Shown here: positions 50,692 to 60,000 of the stretch, piece by piece | How the letters are laid out: every line of letters starts with the position of its first letter | Position numbering within the stretch: position 1 is the stretch's first letter | Origin: Streptomyces indicus | GTDB taxonomy: Bacteria; Actinomycetota; Actinomycetes; Streptomycetales; Streptomycetaceae | Direction of reading: 5' to 3' | Assembly (NCBI RefSeq): GCF_900100315.1 | Contig: NZ_FNFF01000005.1 | Coordinates: 432,484-496,483 of the forward strand | DNA length: 64,000 nucleotides | The notes under the pieces: generated by a model | Databases searched by the model: none | What the model was told of the DNA's origin: nothing | Seen by the model: only the letters and a program-made list of their open reading frames with translations | Position numbers and translations under genes: made by a program

Positions 50692-51383
50692 TGAGCGTTG
50701 CGCCGGACACCACGGAGCCGACCACCACCCAGGGCTCTTACGCACCGACGGAGCGCACGGTCCCCACCCGCTCCAAGGAACGGGCGCGCTACGACCGCGA
50801 GTTGGTGCACTCGATACTCGACGAGACCTACCTCTGCCACATGGGCTTCGTCCGCGACGGCGCCCCGGTGGTGCTGCCCACGCTGTACGCGCGCGTCGGC
50901 GAGCGGCTGTACGTGCACGGCTCGACCGGCTCGCGCCCGTTGCGCATGGCCGGCCAGACCGACCCGGGCCTGCCGGTCTGCCTCACGGTGACCCACGTGG
51001 ACGGCCTGGTGCTTGCCCGCTCGGCCTTCCACCACTCGATCAACTACCGCTCCGTACTGGTGCACGGCACCGCCCACCAGGTCACCGACCTCGACGAGAA
51101 GCGCATGGCGCTGGACGCCCTGGTCGACGCCGTGGTGGACGGCCGGGCCGCCGACTCCCGCCCGGGCGACCGGAAGGAGCTTGCGGCCACCGCCGTGCTC
51201 CGCATCGACCTCGCGGAGGTCTCCGCGAAGATCCGCACCGGCGGCCCGAACGACGACCCCGAGGACATGGCGCTGCCCCACTGGGCGGGCGTGGTGCCGG
51301 CGGCCCGCTCGTACGGCGCGCCCATCCCGGCGGACGATCTGACGCCGGGCATCGAACTGCCGGAGTACCTGCGCGGGTTGTGA
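50691..51383 (+). CDS. Pyridoxamine 5'-phosphate oxidase family protein
   Basis: A 230-residue split-barrel flavoprotein-like protein. It contains DETYLCHMGFVRDGAPVVLPTLYARVGERLYVHGS, typical of PNPOx-like heme/FMN-binding proteins, and FHHSINYRSVLVHGTA, a conserved stretch of the 'pyridoxamine oxidase-related' group. ATG 50691 has GGAG six bases upstream and is preferred to ATG 50679. Divergent from MocR/PdxR-like regulator, so it may be its target and act in vitamin B6 or flavin-linked metabolism. A strong bidirectional terminator follows. Confidence 0.88.
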   Translation: MSVAPDTTEPTTTQGSYAPTERTVPTRSKERARYDRELVHSILDETYLCHMGFVRDGAPVVLPTLYARVGERLYVHGSTGSRPLRMAGQTDPGLPVCLTVTHVDGLVLARSAFHHSINYRSVLVHGTAHQVTDLDEKRMALDALVDAVVDGRAADSRPGDRKELAATAVLRIDLAEVSAKIRTGGPNDDPEDMALPHWAGVVPAARSYGAPIPADDLTPGIELPEYLRGL

Positions 51384-51389
51384 GCACGC

Positions 51390-51429
51390 GGGCGAGGGGC
51401 CGCACCGATACCGGTGCGGCCCCTCGCCC
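51390..51429. terminator. Bidirectional hairpin terminator
   Basis: A perfect 18-bp stem (GGGCGAGGGGCCGCACCG at 51390-51407, complement at 51412-51429) with a 4-nt loop, between two convergent genes. It can end both transcripts. Confidence 0.9.
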
Positions 51430-51438
51430 TGTACGGCG

Positions 51439-52446
51439 TCAGGAACGCGGTTGCGTGCTTGCCGCGCTCCGCGTCTCCGCCACGGCCAGCCCCGCAAGGG
51501 CGAGCAGCATCAGGAACGTGCCCGCCACCGTGGACACCGTGAGGTGCTCACCGAAGGCGAGGACCGCGAGGATCGCGGCGCTGACCGGTTCGAGCAGCAT
51601 GATCACCGACACGGTGGCCGAGCGGACCGCGGCGGCGCCCGCGAAGTACAGCGCGTAGGCGAGCGCGGTCGGCACGGCGGCCACGTACAGCATCAGGAGC
51701 AGGACCCGGCCGAGGTGGTCGGTGTGCGGCAGGAGGCCCTCGAAGGCGGCGAACGGCAGCAGGCAGACCGCCGCGACACCGAAGGTCCACACCGTCGTGG
51801 TGCGGGTGTCGGCGCCCGACCCGTCGCGGCCCCACCAGCGCGTGAGCAGGGTCATCACCGCGTATCCCGCCGCCGACACGACCGCGAGCAGGACCCCCGC
51901 GGGCCTGACCTCACCCGGACCGCCCTCTCCCTCGCCGAGGACGAGGACGACGAGTCCGGTCAGCGCTCCGACGACGGCGGCCGCCCCGCCGAGGCCGAGC
52001 CGTTCGCCGAGCAGCAGCCGCGCCCCGAGCGCGATCAGTACAGGACCCGCGCCCAGCGTGACCACGGTGCCCACGGCCAGGCCGGTGGCCTCCACGGCCG
52101 CGAAGTACGCGGTCTGGAAGACAGCGAGCGCAACACCGAGCGCGACCATCCGGCCGCGGGCCCTCAACTTCGCGCGACCGGACGGGATTTCGGACGTCCG
52201 GGCCCGCGCACGGCCCCGCCTGCCGAACAGACCCGCGCCGAGGAGCAGCACGAGTCCGCCGGCGCAGCGCCAGAACGACAGGGCGATGGGCCGCAGTTCA
52301 CTGGCCTCGAACACCAGCAGGGCGGCGGCGCCGGCGGTGCCCCAGGCGACTCCGGCGACGATCAGATAGAGCAGGCCGCGCCCGACGGACAGGGCGGGGG
52401 TGCCAGGGGCCACGACGGCACCCTGGGAGGAAACAGCATTCGACAC
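51439..52446 (-). CDS. EamA/DMT family exporter with possible leader control
   Basis: A 335-residue membrane protein with ten predicted helices in two EamA repeats (LYLIVAGVAWGTAGAAALLVFEASEL in the first). Its 5' region holds a small ORF and a stem-loop that look like an attenuator, so expression may depend on translation of the leader. DMT exporters pump amino acids or toxic metabolites. It is followed by another EamA gene upstream on the same strand but with its own start region. Confidence 0.88.
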   Translation of the reverse strand: MSNAVSSQGAVVAPGTPALSVGRGLLYLIVAGVAWGTAGAAALLVFEASELRPIALSFWRCAGGLVLLLGAGLFGRRGRARARTSEIPSGRAKLRARGRMVALGVALAVFQTAYFAAVEATGLAVGTVVTLGAGPVLIALGARLLLGERLGLGGAAAVVGALTGLVVLVLGEGEGGPGEVRPAGVLLAVVSAAGYAVMTLLTRWWGRDGSGADTRTTTVWTFGVAAVCLLPFAAFEGLLPHTDHLGRVLLLMLYVAAVPTALAYALYFAGAAAVRSATVSVIMLLEPVSAAILAVLAFGEHLTVSTVAGTFLMLLALAGLAVAETRSAASTQPRS

Positions 52447-52486
52447 GAGGCTCTCCGCGAAGGACAGACGAGTAGGACTGTCGTCT

Positions 52487-52550
52487 GCGGGCAGCCGTCA
52501 TCGGCCCGGGAACTCCCCGAGCGGATACGGTGGATGGTCCGGCTGCCCGC
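52487..52550 (-). promoter_or_regulatory. Candidate attenuator stem in the exporter leader
   Basis: GCGGGCAGCCG (52487-52497) and CGGCTGCCCGC (52540-52550) pair perfectly over 11 bp. The stem begins 2 nt after the stop of the 13-codon leader ORF (52553-52594). Further down, AGACGA and TCGTCT (near 52464-52486) give an alternative small stem. Ribosome position in the leader could decide which forms. Confidence 0.5.
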
Positions 52551-52552
52551 GC

Positions 52553-52594
52553 CTAGGCGGCAGGGGGCGGAAGGACGAGCGCGCGTGCGTGCAT
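52553..52594 (-). CDS. Possible 13-residue leader peptide
   Basis: A short frame, MHARALVLPPPAA, with a weak AGGGTGG ribosome site, starts at ATG 52594 and stops two bases before the stem-loop. Three consecutive prolines near its end can slow ribosomes. It lies about 107 nt upstream of the EamA exporter start. Support comes from its place and neighbours only. Confidence 0.5.
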   Translation of the reverse strand: MHARALVLPPPAA

Positions 52595-52604
52595 GATCAC
52601 CACC

Positions 52605-53609
52605 CTACGCGTCGGCCCGGCTCGGGGACAATGCCGTTTCGTCCTGCGCGATACCGCTCGCCACGGGGTCGGGCACGGCTTTCACCGGGGTCGCGGACTG
52701 CGCGATGAAGGCGCCGACCAGCACCACCGCGCCGCCGACGATCTGCGGGGCGGAGAGGTGCTCGCCGAGCATGATCCAGGCGAGCACGGTGGCGACCACC
52801 GCTTCGAGGCAGGCCACGACACCGGCGACCTGCGGCGAGAGCCGCCGCACTGACACCACACCGGTGCCGTACGCGAGCACCGTGGCGAGCAGGACGATCC
52901 AGCCGAGCAGCCACAACCCGTACACTGACGAGCCGTTCATGTCCACGGAGCTCGTGAGCACCGACCAGTCCATCGACCAGGGGCGCGCGATCACGGTGAT
53001 CACCGCGGCGCCGATCAGCAGGCCGTACGCGATGACGCCGAGCGGGTCCGGCGCCTCCTCGCCCGAGTCGCTGCCGTGGTCGCCGAGGATGAAGTAGCCG
53101 GCCTGGCAGACCGCGGCGCCGAGCCCGAGCAGCACGCCGATGGCGTCAAAGCTGAGTCCGGCCCAGACCTCGACCACACACGCCAGACCGCCGACCGCGA
53201 GGACCACGCCGACGGCGGCGGCCCGCGTGACGTGGCGGCGCTGCACGAAGCGGATCCAGCAGAGCACGAGGGCAGGGCCCAGATACTCGATCAGCAGGGC
53301 CACGCCCACCGGGATTCGGGAGATCGCCGCGAAGTAGCAGGCCTGCACGCCCGCGACGGCGAACAGGCCGAAGCCGGCGAGCAACGCGGGCCGCTGCACC
53401 AGCAGCCGGCGGTGTTTCCAGGCCAGCGGCAGCATCACGAGCGCCGCTCCCGCCACCCGCAGCCAGACCACGTGCAGCGGGTCCAGACCCGCCACGATCA
53501 GCGGCTTCGCCGCCACGCCGGAGCCGCCGAAGGCCAGCGCCGACACCAGAGCGAGCGTCAGTCCGACGCTTCTGCCCCGGTCCCCTTGAATCCCCTTGGA
53601 CGTAGACAC
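52605..53609 (-). CDS. EamA/DMT family transporter
   Basis: A 334-residue membrane protein with two EamA repeats and ten predicted helices (LTLALVSALAFGGSGVAAKPL in the first). The C-terminal 25 residues are polar. GTG 53609 is used; a later start is possible because no ribosome site is clear. It is tandem with the other EamA gene but separated by the leader region, so separately regulated. The substrate is unknown. Confidence 0.88.
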   Translation of the reverse strand: MSTSKGIQGDRGRSVGLTLALVSALAFGGSGVAAKPLIVAGLDPLHVVWLRVAGAALVMLPLAWKHRRLLVQRPALLAGFGLFAVAGVQACYFAAISRIPVGVALLIEYLGPALVLCWIRFVQRRHVTRAAAVGVVLAVGGLACVVEVWAGLSFDAIGVLLGLGAAVCQAGYFILGDHGSDSGEEAPDPLGVIAYGLLIGAAVITVIARPWSMDWSVLTSSVDMNGSSVYGLWLLGWIVLLATVLAYGTGVVSVRRLSPQVAGVVACLEAVVATVLAWIMLGEHLSAPQIVGGAVVLVGAFIAQSATPVKAVPDPVASGIAQDETALSPSRADA

Positions 53610-53877
53610 GCGGACATGATGACAGGCCTCGTCATGAGCGTACTCAACAAGGGGTTGGCACTAAGACTTCTCCAGCTGTGTGCTAGCGGCGGCGCGCTGG
53701 AGGGTGCGCTGGGTCGACGTCCTGGCGGTCAAGAAGCAGGTCGCCGCGTGTGCCGACACCCTCGGTCTCGTATTGGTCGACGTCTCGTCAGCGGTGTCAT
53801 CACCATGACACTCGCCGGATGACTCTGCCGCAGTAGCGGCAGCCACACGCTGTGACGGTCGTCTGCGCAGTGCCGCC

Positions 53878-54159
53878 TTAGCGGAAAACAAGGCGCATAA
53901 ACGGCATCCCGAACATGGGCGATGAACCTCGCAGAGAGTGTGAGAGTGGCCAGCGATAAGGCCAAGACGCCGTCGGCTCGCGGTCCTTCGTATTCAGGAA
54001 CTGACGGTGCAGGACGGCGAGCTGGCCGATCTCCGCATCGATGAGGCGGCAGCGCGAGCACTTGGTCGGATCCAGGACTCCGTGTTCGCACGGCTCGTTG
54101 TAGCCGGCCCTGAACGCTTCCTCCGGAGTGCGGCAGACAGACCCACTGGCCGCCGTCAC
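53878..54159 (-). CDS. Cys-rich hypothetical protein
   Basis: A 93-residue protein from GTG 54159. It has CRTPEEAFRAGY and then PCEHGVLDPTKCSRCRLIDAEIGQLAVLH. The spacing of cysteines and a histidine (C-x-H, C-x2-C) suggests a zinc site. The conserved N-terminal 50 residues look natural, whereas the last 45 are less so, and the gene may be truncated. A GGGG ribosome site precedes it. I do not recognise the family; similar Cys motifs appear in other Streptomyces hypothetical proteins. The 268 bp upstream of this gene towards the EamA gene hold nothing certain. Confidence 0.45.
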   Translation of the reverse strand: MTAASGSVCRTPEEAFRAGYNEPCEHGVLDPTKCSRCRLIDAEIGQLAVLHRQFLNTKDREPTASWPYRWPLSHSLRGSSPMFGMPFMRLVFR

Positions 54160-54307
54160 TGCATGTCCCCTATGCGTCCCGGAGCGCCACGCCAATCCGC
54201 CCACGGACTCCGCAAGCCCCAAGACGTACGACGGGAGGTCGTTGGTGCGGCGATCAAGCGCCTGCCGGCGTTTTCGCCTTCTCCTCGTCTCCCGCTCCCG
54301 CCGAACA

Positions 54308-54959
54308 TCACCGCAGTCGGCCCTTTGTTGAAGGAAGCGGTCGCAGAAACACGAGCAAGTCGGCGTGCGTCCGCGGCGGCACGGCGAACAGAGCGATCCG
54401 GTCCAGCTGCGTCAGACCGGCGTCCCGAGCGGTGTCAGTCACGCCTTCCCTCAGGTTCCTTGCGCCAAGGTCGTCGCCGCGACAGTGCGTGATGAAGACC
54501 AGTAGTCCGGCGACGTCCAGGAGCTCGCCCCAAGGGATGTCGGCGATCCACCCGGGGCGGTCTTCGTCGACGTAGGCAATCACGGTGTTGAACCGCTCGG
54601 GCGCGATTTTCAGGAACTCGGTGTCAATGACACCGGTCTGATGAGGTTCGACCTTCGGACTGTGCGGACTCGGTGGCGGTCCGGGGACGGACCGCGGCAG
54701 ATCCGGCGCTGAGCGCGGGAGGGGCGGAGTGGACGGCACGGTGTTCACCTCGCGCAGTTCCATGGTCCGGCCGAGTCGCTCGGCGGACGCGGCCGCGGCC
54801 TTCAAGGCGGCGAGGTGGTTTGGGGGCGGTCTCGGCGGGAGTCGACGCGAGGACGAGGAATCGCTTATGCGTGTGGGCGTAGTGGTCGATGACGTCGACC
54901 ACGGTGTGCGTCAGCCAGGTCGTGTCTTCGGGTGAATCGGGTCGGTCGGCCGGTGACAT
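54308..54959 (-). pseudogene. Hypothetical gene interrupted by a frameshift
   Basis: Frame A starts at ATG 54959 (GAGGAG upstream) and reads MSPADRPDSPEDTTWLTHTV, with HYAHTHKRFLVLASTPAETAP later. It then meets a run of five G on the plus strand at 54822-54826. Removing one base continues as NHLAALKAAAASAERLGRT and joins frame B, which contains FLKIAPERFNTVIAYVDEDR and ends at 54308. The length is 652 nt, one base more than a multiple of three. So a one-base insertion in a homopolymer broke the gene, or it is a sequencing error. The product would be about 216 residues of unknown function. Confidence 0.6.
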
Positions 54960-55206
54960 GCCGGGCTCCTCTCACGCGAGGTGTTCTCTCGCTCAAGAGG
55001 CCGGAATCGTGAGCCGAATTCGACATGGCCGGCGCACTCGGCGGCACGACGCCCGCAAGTGCCGCCGTCGTGTGGGTCTGTGACGTACTAAAGCGGCAGG
55101 TCATCAGCCCAAGCCGGCGCGCCCTTCCCGGTGCGGGATATCTGTCGTACGGACGGTTCGCGCTTGGGCTACTGTGCGCCAAGACAGCGAAGCTACGGGC
55201 CGGCCC

Positions 55207-55893
55207 ATGCTCGCCGTGGTTGTCCGTTGTCGAGAGGTCGCTCTGCTAGCGCCCCATCGCATCGCGCGCGAGGAGAGGCGTGCTGCCGTCATGGTTGGAG
55301 ATCACGCGGCTCGCAGGCTAGGACTCGAGCAGCGCCTGCCCTTGGACGTGGCCCGGGAGTGCTTCGCCTGGCTCGTCGTAGGACCCGACCCGCTGGCGCT
55401 GGACTGCCAAGGGCTGGTCGGGCTCCCCAACGGCCCCGTACCGCTCAATGAGTTGCGGTCGTACTTGCTTCGGGGCGGGTGTCCGCGGGACACCCGGGAT
55501 GCGGTCTGGGTCCTGCTGGTACGGCGTGCTCGCGCCCAGGGGGCGACCTGGACGTTGGCGTGTACGGGGATGGCATTGCCGGCTCTGTTCAAGGTCGCGC
55601 GGTGGCTGGTGGCGCGGTATCCGGGGGATCCGTTCGATATGCACGCCGAGGTGCTGTCCGGATTCCTCGCAGGGCTGCGCACGGTGGACGTCGAACGGCC
55701 GCATGTGTTCGTACGGCTGCGCTGGGCGGCCTACCGGCGCGGGTACGCCGCGTTGGTCGAGGGTCTTCCAGGTGCGAGGCAAGCACCTCACGGAGGAGCC
55801 GGGCTCGTCCGTGAGCGTCGAGATCGAGTTTCAACGTCTCATCGAGGCCAACATGGAGACGGCGCTATCCAGTGCTGTGCGGGGAAGTCGTAG
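55207..55893 (+). pseudogene. Hypothetical gene with disrupted 3' end
   Basis: ATG 55207 begins MLAVVVRCREVALLAPHR and remains natural to about 55770 (PHVFVRLRWAAYRRGYAAL). After that the frame becomes low quality (GAGLVRERRDRVSTSHRG) and ends at 55893, inside the IS256 remnant on the other strand. Another frame contains LTEEPGSSVSVEIEF. The 3' end has thus been replaced or scrambled, probably by the transposon event. The intact part (about 185 residues) has no motif I recognise, although the run FVRLRWAAYRRGYAALVE is familiar from Streptomyces hypothetical proteins. Confidence 0.5.
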
Positions 55894-56010
55894 AACGCCA
55901 GCAACTCGTCGACGTCTTCGGTGATCTTCTTGACGGCCTTGGGCCACTTCGCGCCCGGCTGGGCCGACCTCGGCAGAGCGTCGAGGTGTTGGCAATCTTG
56001 TGAACCCAGC
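55865..56010 (-). pseudogene. IS256-family (Mutator) transposase remnant
   Basis: The minus strand encodes SWVHKIAN, then after a frameshift LDALPRSAQPGAK, joined directly to WPKAVKKITEDVDELLAFYDF and PAQHWI. These are parts of the C-terminal third of IS256-type transposases, where a full copy would have about 30 more residues between GAK and KWPK and end HLRTTNPIEST. The remnant is only about 146 bp and has an internal deletion and a frameshift. The rest of 55894-56345 shows no gene. Confidence 0.8.
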
Positions 56011-56345
56011 TAGGGGGCATCGTCCACGACACGAGGATCTGGACGCACCTCACCGCCCTGTTACTGTCAGCGTCGCTCCGCACGGACTCATTGAGAGCGC
56101 CCGAGCACGGCTCTGCGGGCGGCCGCCCGAGATATTCGAGTCGCGGACCGTACCGTGGCCACGGGCGGCGGCAGCGGCAGCAACGGGGATGAACTGCGGA
56201 AACGACATACGCGCCACACGAGCCACACGGACCTACTGGCACGAAGTCGGCATGGCATGCGCTGTGCCACCCGTCGGCAGACATCCTCCGAAACGACGCG
56301 TTCGACGTGCCCCGTGCGGGCACACGCCGCACACACCTCTTGATC

Positions 56346-57047
56346 TCACCGAGCGATCTGGCTACGCAGATCGATGCTCCGCAATGCGGCAGGGAGATCT
56401 GCCCGATAGGGAATCAGTCCGAATCGCCGATGCTTGATGGTGGCTGCCACCGTCACGTGCGCCTGAACAGCCGCACCACTCGTCGCCTTGACGATCATCG
56501 TGAAGGTTTCATCGCCAATCAGGGGGTGACGGCCGGTCGGCCGGATGCGCCATTCCGGGTCACTGTCCCTTTCCCCCATTCCCATCACGAAGATATCTTC
56601 TCGGCCTTGTCCTGGGGCGAGTTCGAGACTGGACTCGATGATCGCGAGCTTGGCACTCAGCGAGATGGTGGTTGCTCTCTCCACCGGGTGGGAGCGCCTC
56701 TTGGGAGAGATGGACCAAGCAATCGGCTGCCGGTCGGCAGGCTCGTCGATTGACTCCAGGAGAACGCCGACGGCAGCGTCGGCGAAAGGGTCCCCGTTCG
56801 CCGGAGGGCGGAAGGCGCACGTGAGGCTGAGCAGGAGATAGTCGCTGCGCGACGCCTCCGCGGTCAGGAAGCCGAGCCACTCCGCCTCTCCTGCGGCTGC
56901 TTCCTCCGCCGTCAATGGGTGGACGACGGCCGTACTGAGTGAGATCCGCCCTTCGATGCGCTGCTGTGGGGCAGGCGACTGCAGTCGGGGCACCTCTACC
57001 AGATCGATCTCTTGGAGCGGTGTCAGAGGCAGTTCCAGTTGGGTCAC
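56346..57047 (-). CDS. Partner protein of the CHAT protease, unknown family
   Basis: A 233-residue protein starting VTQLELPLTPLQEIDLVEVPRLQ, with many beta-type hydrophobic patterns and no signal peptide or membrane segment. Its GTG overlaps the stop of the CHAT gene by four bases (GTGA), so the two are made together. I do not recognise a family. Given CHAT protease systems, it may be a substrate, inhibitor or sensor of the protease. The local GC is lower than that of the chromosome genes before 50 kb. Confidence 0.65.
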   Translation of the reverse strand: MTQLELPLTPLQEIDLVEVPRLQSPAPQQRIEGRISLSTAVVHPLTAEEAAAGEAEWLGFLTAEASRSDYLLLSLTCAFRPPANGDPFADAAVGVLLESIDEPADRQPIAWSISPKRRSHPVERATTISLSAKLAIIESSLELAPGQGREDIFVMGMGERDSDPEWRIRPTGRHPLIGDETFTMIVKATSGAAVQAHVTVAATIKHRRFGLIPYRADLPAALRSIDLRSQIAR

Positions 57048-60000
57048 AAGGCAGCCCCTTGGTTCGAATCCGAATGACGCCAGTCGCCGATGAAACAAAA
57101 GGTGCCCCAGTCCCGGTATGCCGGATGTCTGGCGCGCACAGCAATCTGAGCAGCACGGAAGGCCGCCCGTCGGTCCGATGTTCGCGCGAGGCGCTCGTAG
57201 AGCGTCCCGAAGAACTCCGTGGCCACTTCAGGGTGGACCGGCCAGAGACAACCGATGACGGCCGATGCACCGGCGGACAGGAACGCGGCCGGCAGACCGC
57301 GAAGATTGTCGTTGACGTCGAAGCGGCCCAGAGCGGATTCGCAGGAGCTCATCGTAACGAGCTCGACGCTCCGCAGGTCGGTCTGGAGAATGTCGTGGGC
57401 GAAGACTCGACCATCGTTGTCCGCGTCCGGCGACAAGAAGAGGCACTGGTACCACGACGCCCACTCGTTGTGTGCTCCGTGCGCGGCCACGTGGACATAC
57501 CGCGCGTCGGCGAGTTCGGTGAGCAGCCGCCGCGGTGTCGCCGCGGCACCCAACACCGCAGAGCCACCCATCGCTGCAGCTACCTGGACAGCGTGCGCTT
57601 CCAGGCCATCCTGAGCTCCGAGACCGTGCCGGGTGCCCCCGGCCGCGGATGCGAAGGCAACAAGTCCATGCCCGGGTGGACTGTCGACTAACGGCGCCGA
57701 AGTACGGAGGAAGCCGAGGCTGGGGACCTGTGTCACGGTCCAATCAGCTGCGAGGGGACGGCCATCGACCTCCAGCAGGTGGTAAGGGAGGTAATGCAAC
57801 GGGCCGTTGGGCCAGATGCAGAGATGGCGCTTCCCTTGAGCTCTCCAGCGGTCCAGACGGGTCGCAAAGCCCGCAAGATTCGGGACGATGCCATCCCTGA
57901 GCTGCTTTTGTGCCTCACGGCTGATAGGCCGGTGCAACGGGTCTGTGACGATAGCGTGCCGTAATGCTGCCACATGAAATGCCACCGGGTGGGCCGAAAG
58001 CCTGTGCGTTGCGCGCGTGAAGCGTATGAGCCCGGCTTCGAAATTCGACAGGAGCACGGTGTGGTGCTCCGTGTTTTCTCGCGTCACCGCCAAGCCGGAC
58101 AGAGACGTCACCGGCGCCTCGGAACCCTCCCGGCGTGCGTGGCCGAGATACAGCGAGAGCAATACCGTGTCCTCGGTCAGGAGCGCCTTCAACTCGTCCG
58201 GGAACATCATCGGCATGCGATCCAGCGAGCCGGTTGCGAGGAGTTCCTGACTGATCCAACGGTCGGCAGCGCGCTGCGTGTTGCGGTGCTCCGTGTCGGC
58301 GTCACTTCCAGTCTCGGACTCGCCGGTGCCTACATAGAAGAGCATGGCATCTTCGGCACTGGGCAGTTCGGGCTCGCTCATCAGTCCAGACCGCTGCAAC
58401 TCTTCCCCCCTGATGCGTGCCAGCAGTCGCGACAGTCCTGCAGACGGCGTGAACGGGCCGGGCCGCGCGGCGATGACGGAGAAGTCGATTCCCTTGGCAG
58501 CTTGGTGAATCGCCAGCATCAGGCCATGGGAGAAGGTGGAACCCCTCAGTTTGGTAACCAGCTGTTGGTACAGATCCCGTAGCTTCCAGGCAACCACCTC
58601 ATCGGCGCCGCCTCTCAGCCACACGGCCGCGGGGACCAATGCCGCCACGGCCGCGCTCGCGCTGCCCTCGTCGGCTGCCAGCGCGCTTCTCAACCCGGCA
58701 TCAAGGCTGTTCAGCGCCATGTCGGTCTGGCCACACGTGGCGTAGTCGGCGAGTGCGTCGGCGAAGTGACGCGCGACGAGGGCTTCCTGTCCCGACCCCG
58801 ACGTGCGCAGCGCCAGATCGTACGAGAGGGTGCCGCTGAGGTAATACAGCGCGGGACCGCACCGGGTGCACAACTCCGGTGCCAACTCCCACGCCTCCTC
58901 GATCAGAGCGCGACCTATGTGCTCCTCGTCGCCTCCCCGGGCGTGCGCCGCCAGGTGAATGAGGGTCGCTGCACGCTCCTCAGCAGGCCAACCTTCGTCG
59001 TCCGCTCGGCTTCGGAGCTGTTCGGCGGCTTCCGCCACACGAATTGGCCCTCCGAAGCAGCCGAGACGATTAGCCGCCAGACAGTGCACTTCACTGGTCC
59101 AGCGGCGGCGACGGTAGGAATCCGTAGGCAGGTCCGGCAGTTCGCGGTCAGCGGCCTCGAGCAGCTGAAACTCCAGGTCGGGCCTGCGGGCCTCCTCGGC
59201 AAGTGTGAGCGCTTCGGCGAAGACGCTCGCAGCCTCCCGTAGCCCCTGACGTTCCCGTACGGCTGCCAGCGGTACAGGCAGCACGTCCTGAAGGTCACCG
59301 GGCAACGAGATCTCACCCAGCAAGTGCAGAACCCTCAGCAGGTACAAGTGGGTGAGGGGATCCCGGACCGGGTCCAGCAGGTCGATCGCCTCACGGGCAG
59401 CCGCTCTGATCTCTTCGTCGTGCGACTCCTGGTTCAGGCCGGCGACTATGGACAATGCTTCGGCCAGCGCCTTGAGAACGCGCCCCCGGTTGTGCTCGCC
59501 CGACAGGTCAGCGGCCTCGCGCAGATACGTGAGCGCTGCCTCGGCCGCAGCCAGTGGAGTAGGCATCTCCGCGGTTTCCGGTGCGACAGAATCGTTGGGG
59601 TGGATCGAGCGGTGCCGAGCTTGGCGGTCGCGCCACAGATCATGGGCTGACTCGAAGGTGAGTCCCGACATCTGGCCCAAATATGGGCTGGTGCGCAGAA
59701 GCCCTGCGGCGTACAGCGTTTCCGCGAGTTCGGCGATGTCTTCGGTGCGGTCGCTGGCGCGCAGAACGGAGATCTGTTCGTCTGCCACGGCACAGGCGCG
59801 GCGGAAGAGCAGCCCGTCGGCCATCTCGGTCAGCGCAAGCCGTCCTGCCTCGACGTAGGCATCGGCTGCCCACCACCACGGCGTTCTGTGTCCGGTACCC
59901 CAACGGGAGCGCGCAGCTTCGAGCGCGAGGGTGAGCGCCGGCACTGCATCGCCCGGCGTGCCAACCTCTACGAAACGTAAGGCCCCGAGCACCACGGATC

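Noticed and set aside
53690..53810. Plus-strand frame with VRWVDVLAVKKQVAACADTLGL
   Set aside because: Looks like a decayed protein fragment but without start, end or recognisable family. Left unannotated.
57060..57078. TGGTTCGAATCCG, like a tRNA T-arm (a similar one lies at 24371-24383)
   Set aside because: No acceptor stem, D-arm or anticodon arm can be folded around either, and both lie in well-supported coding sequence (the CHAT C-terminus and uppP).
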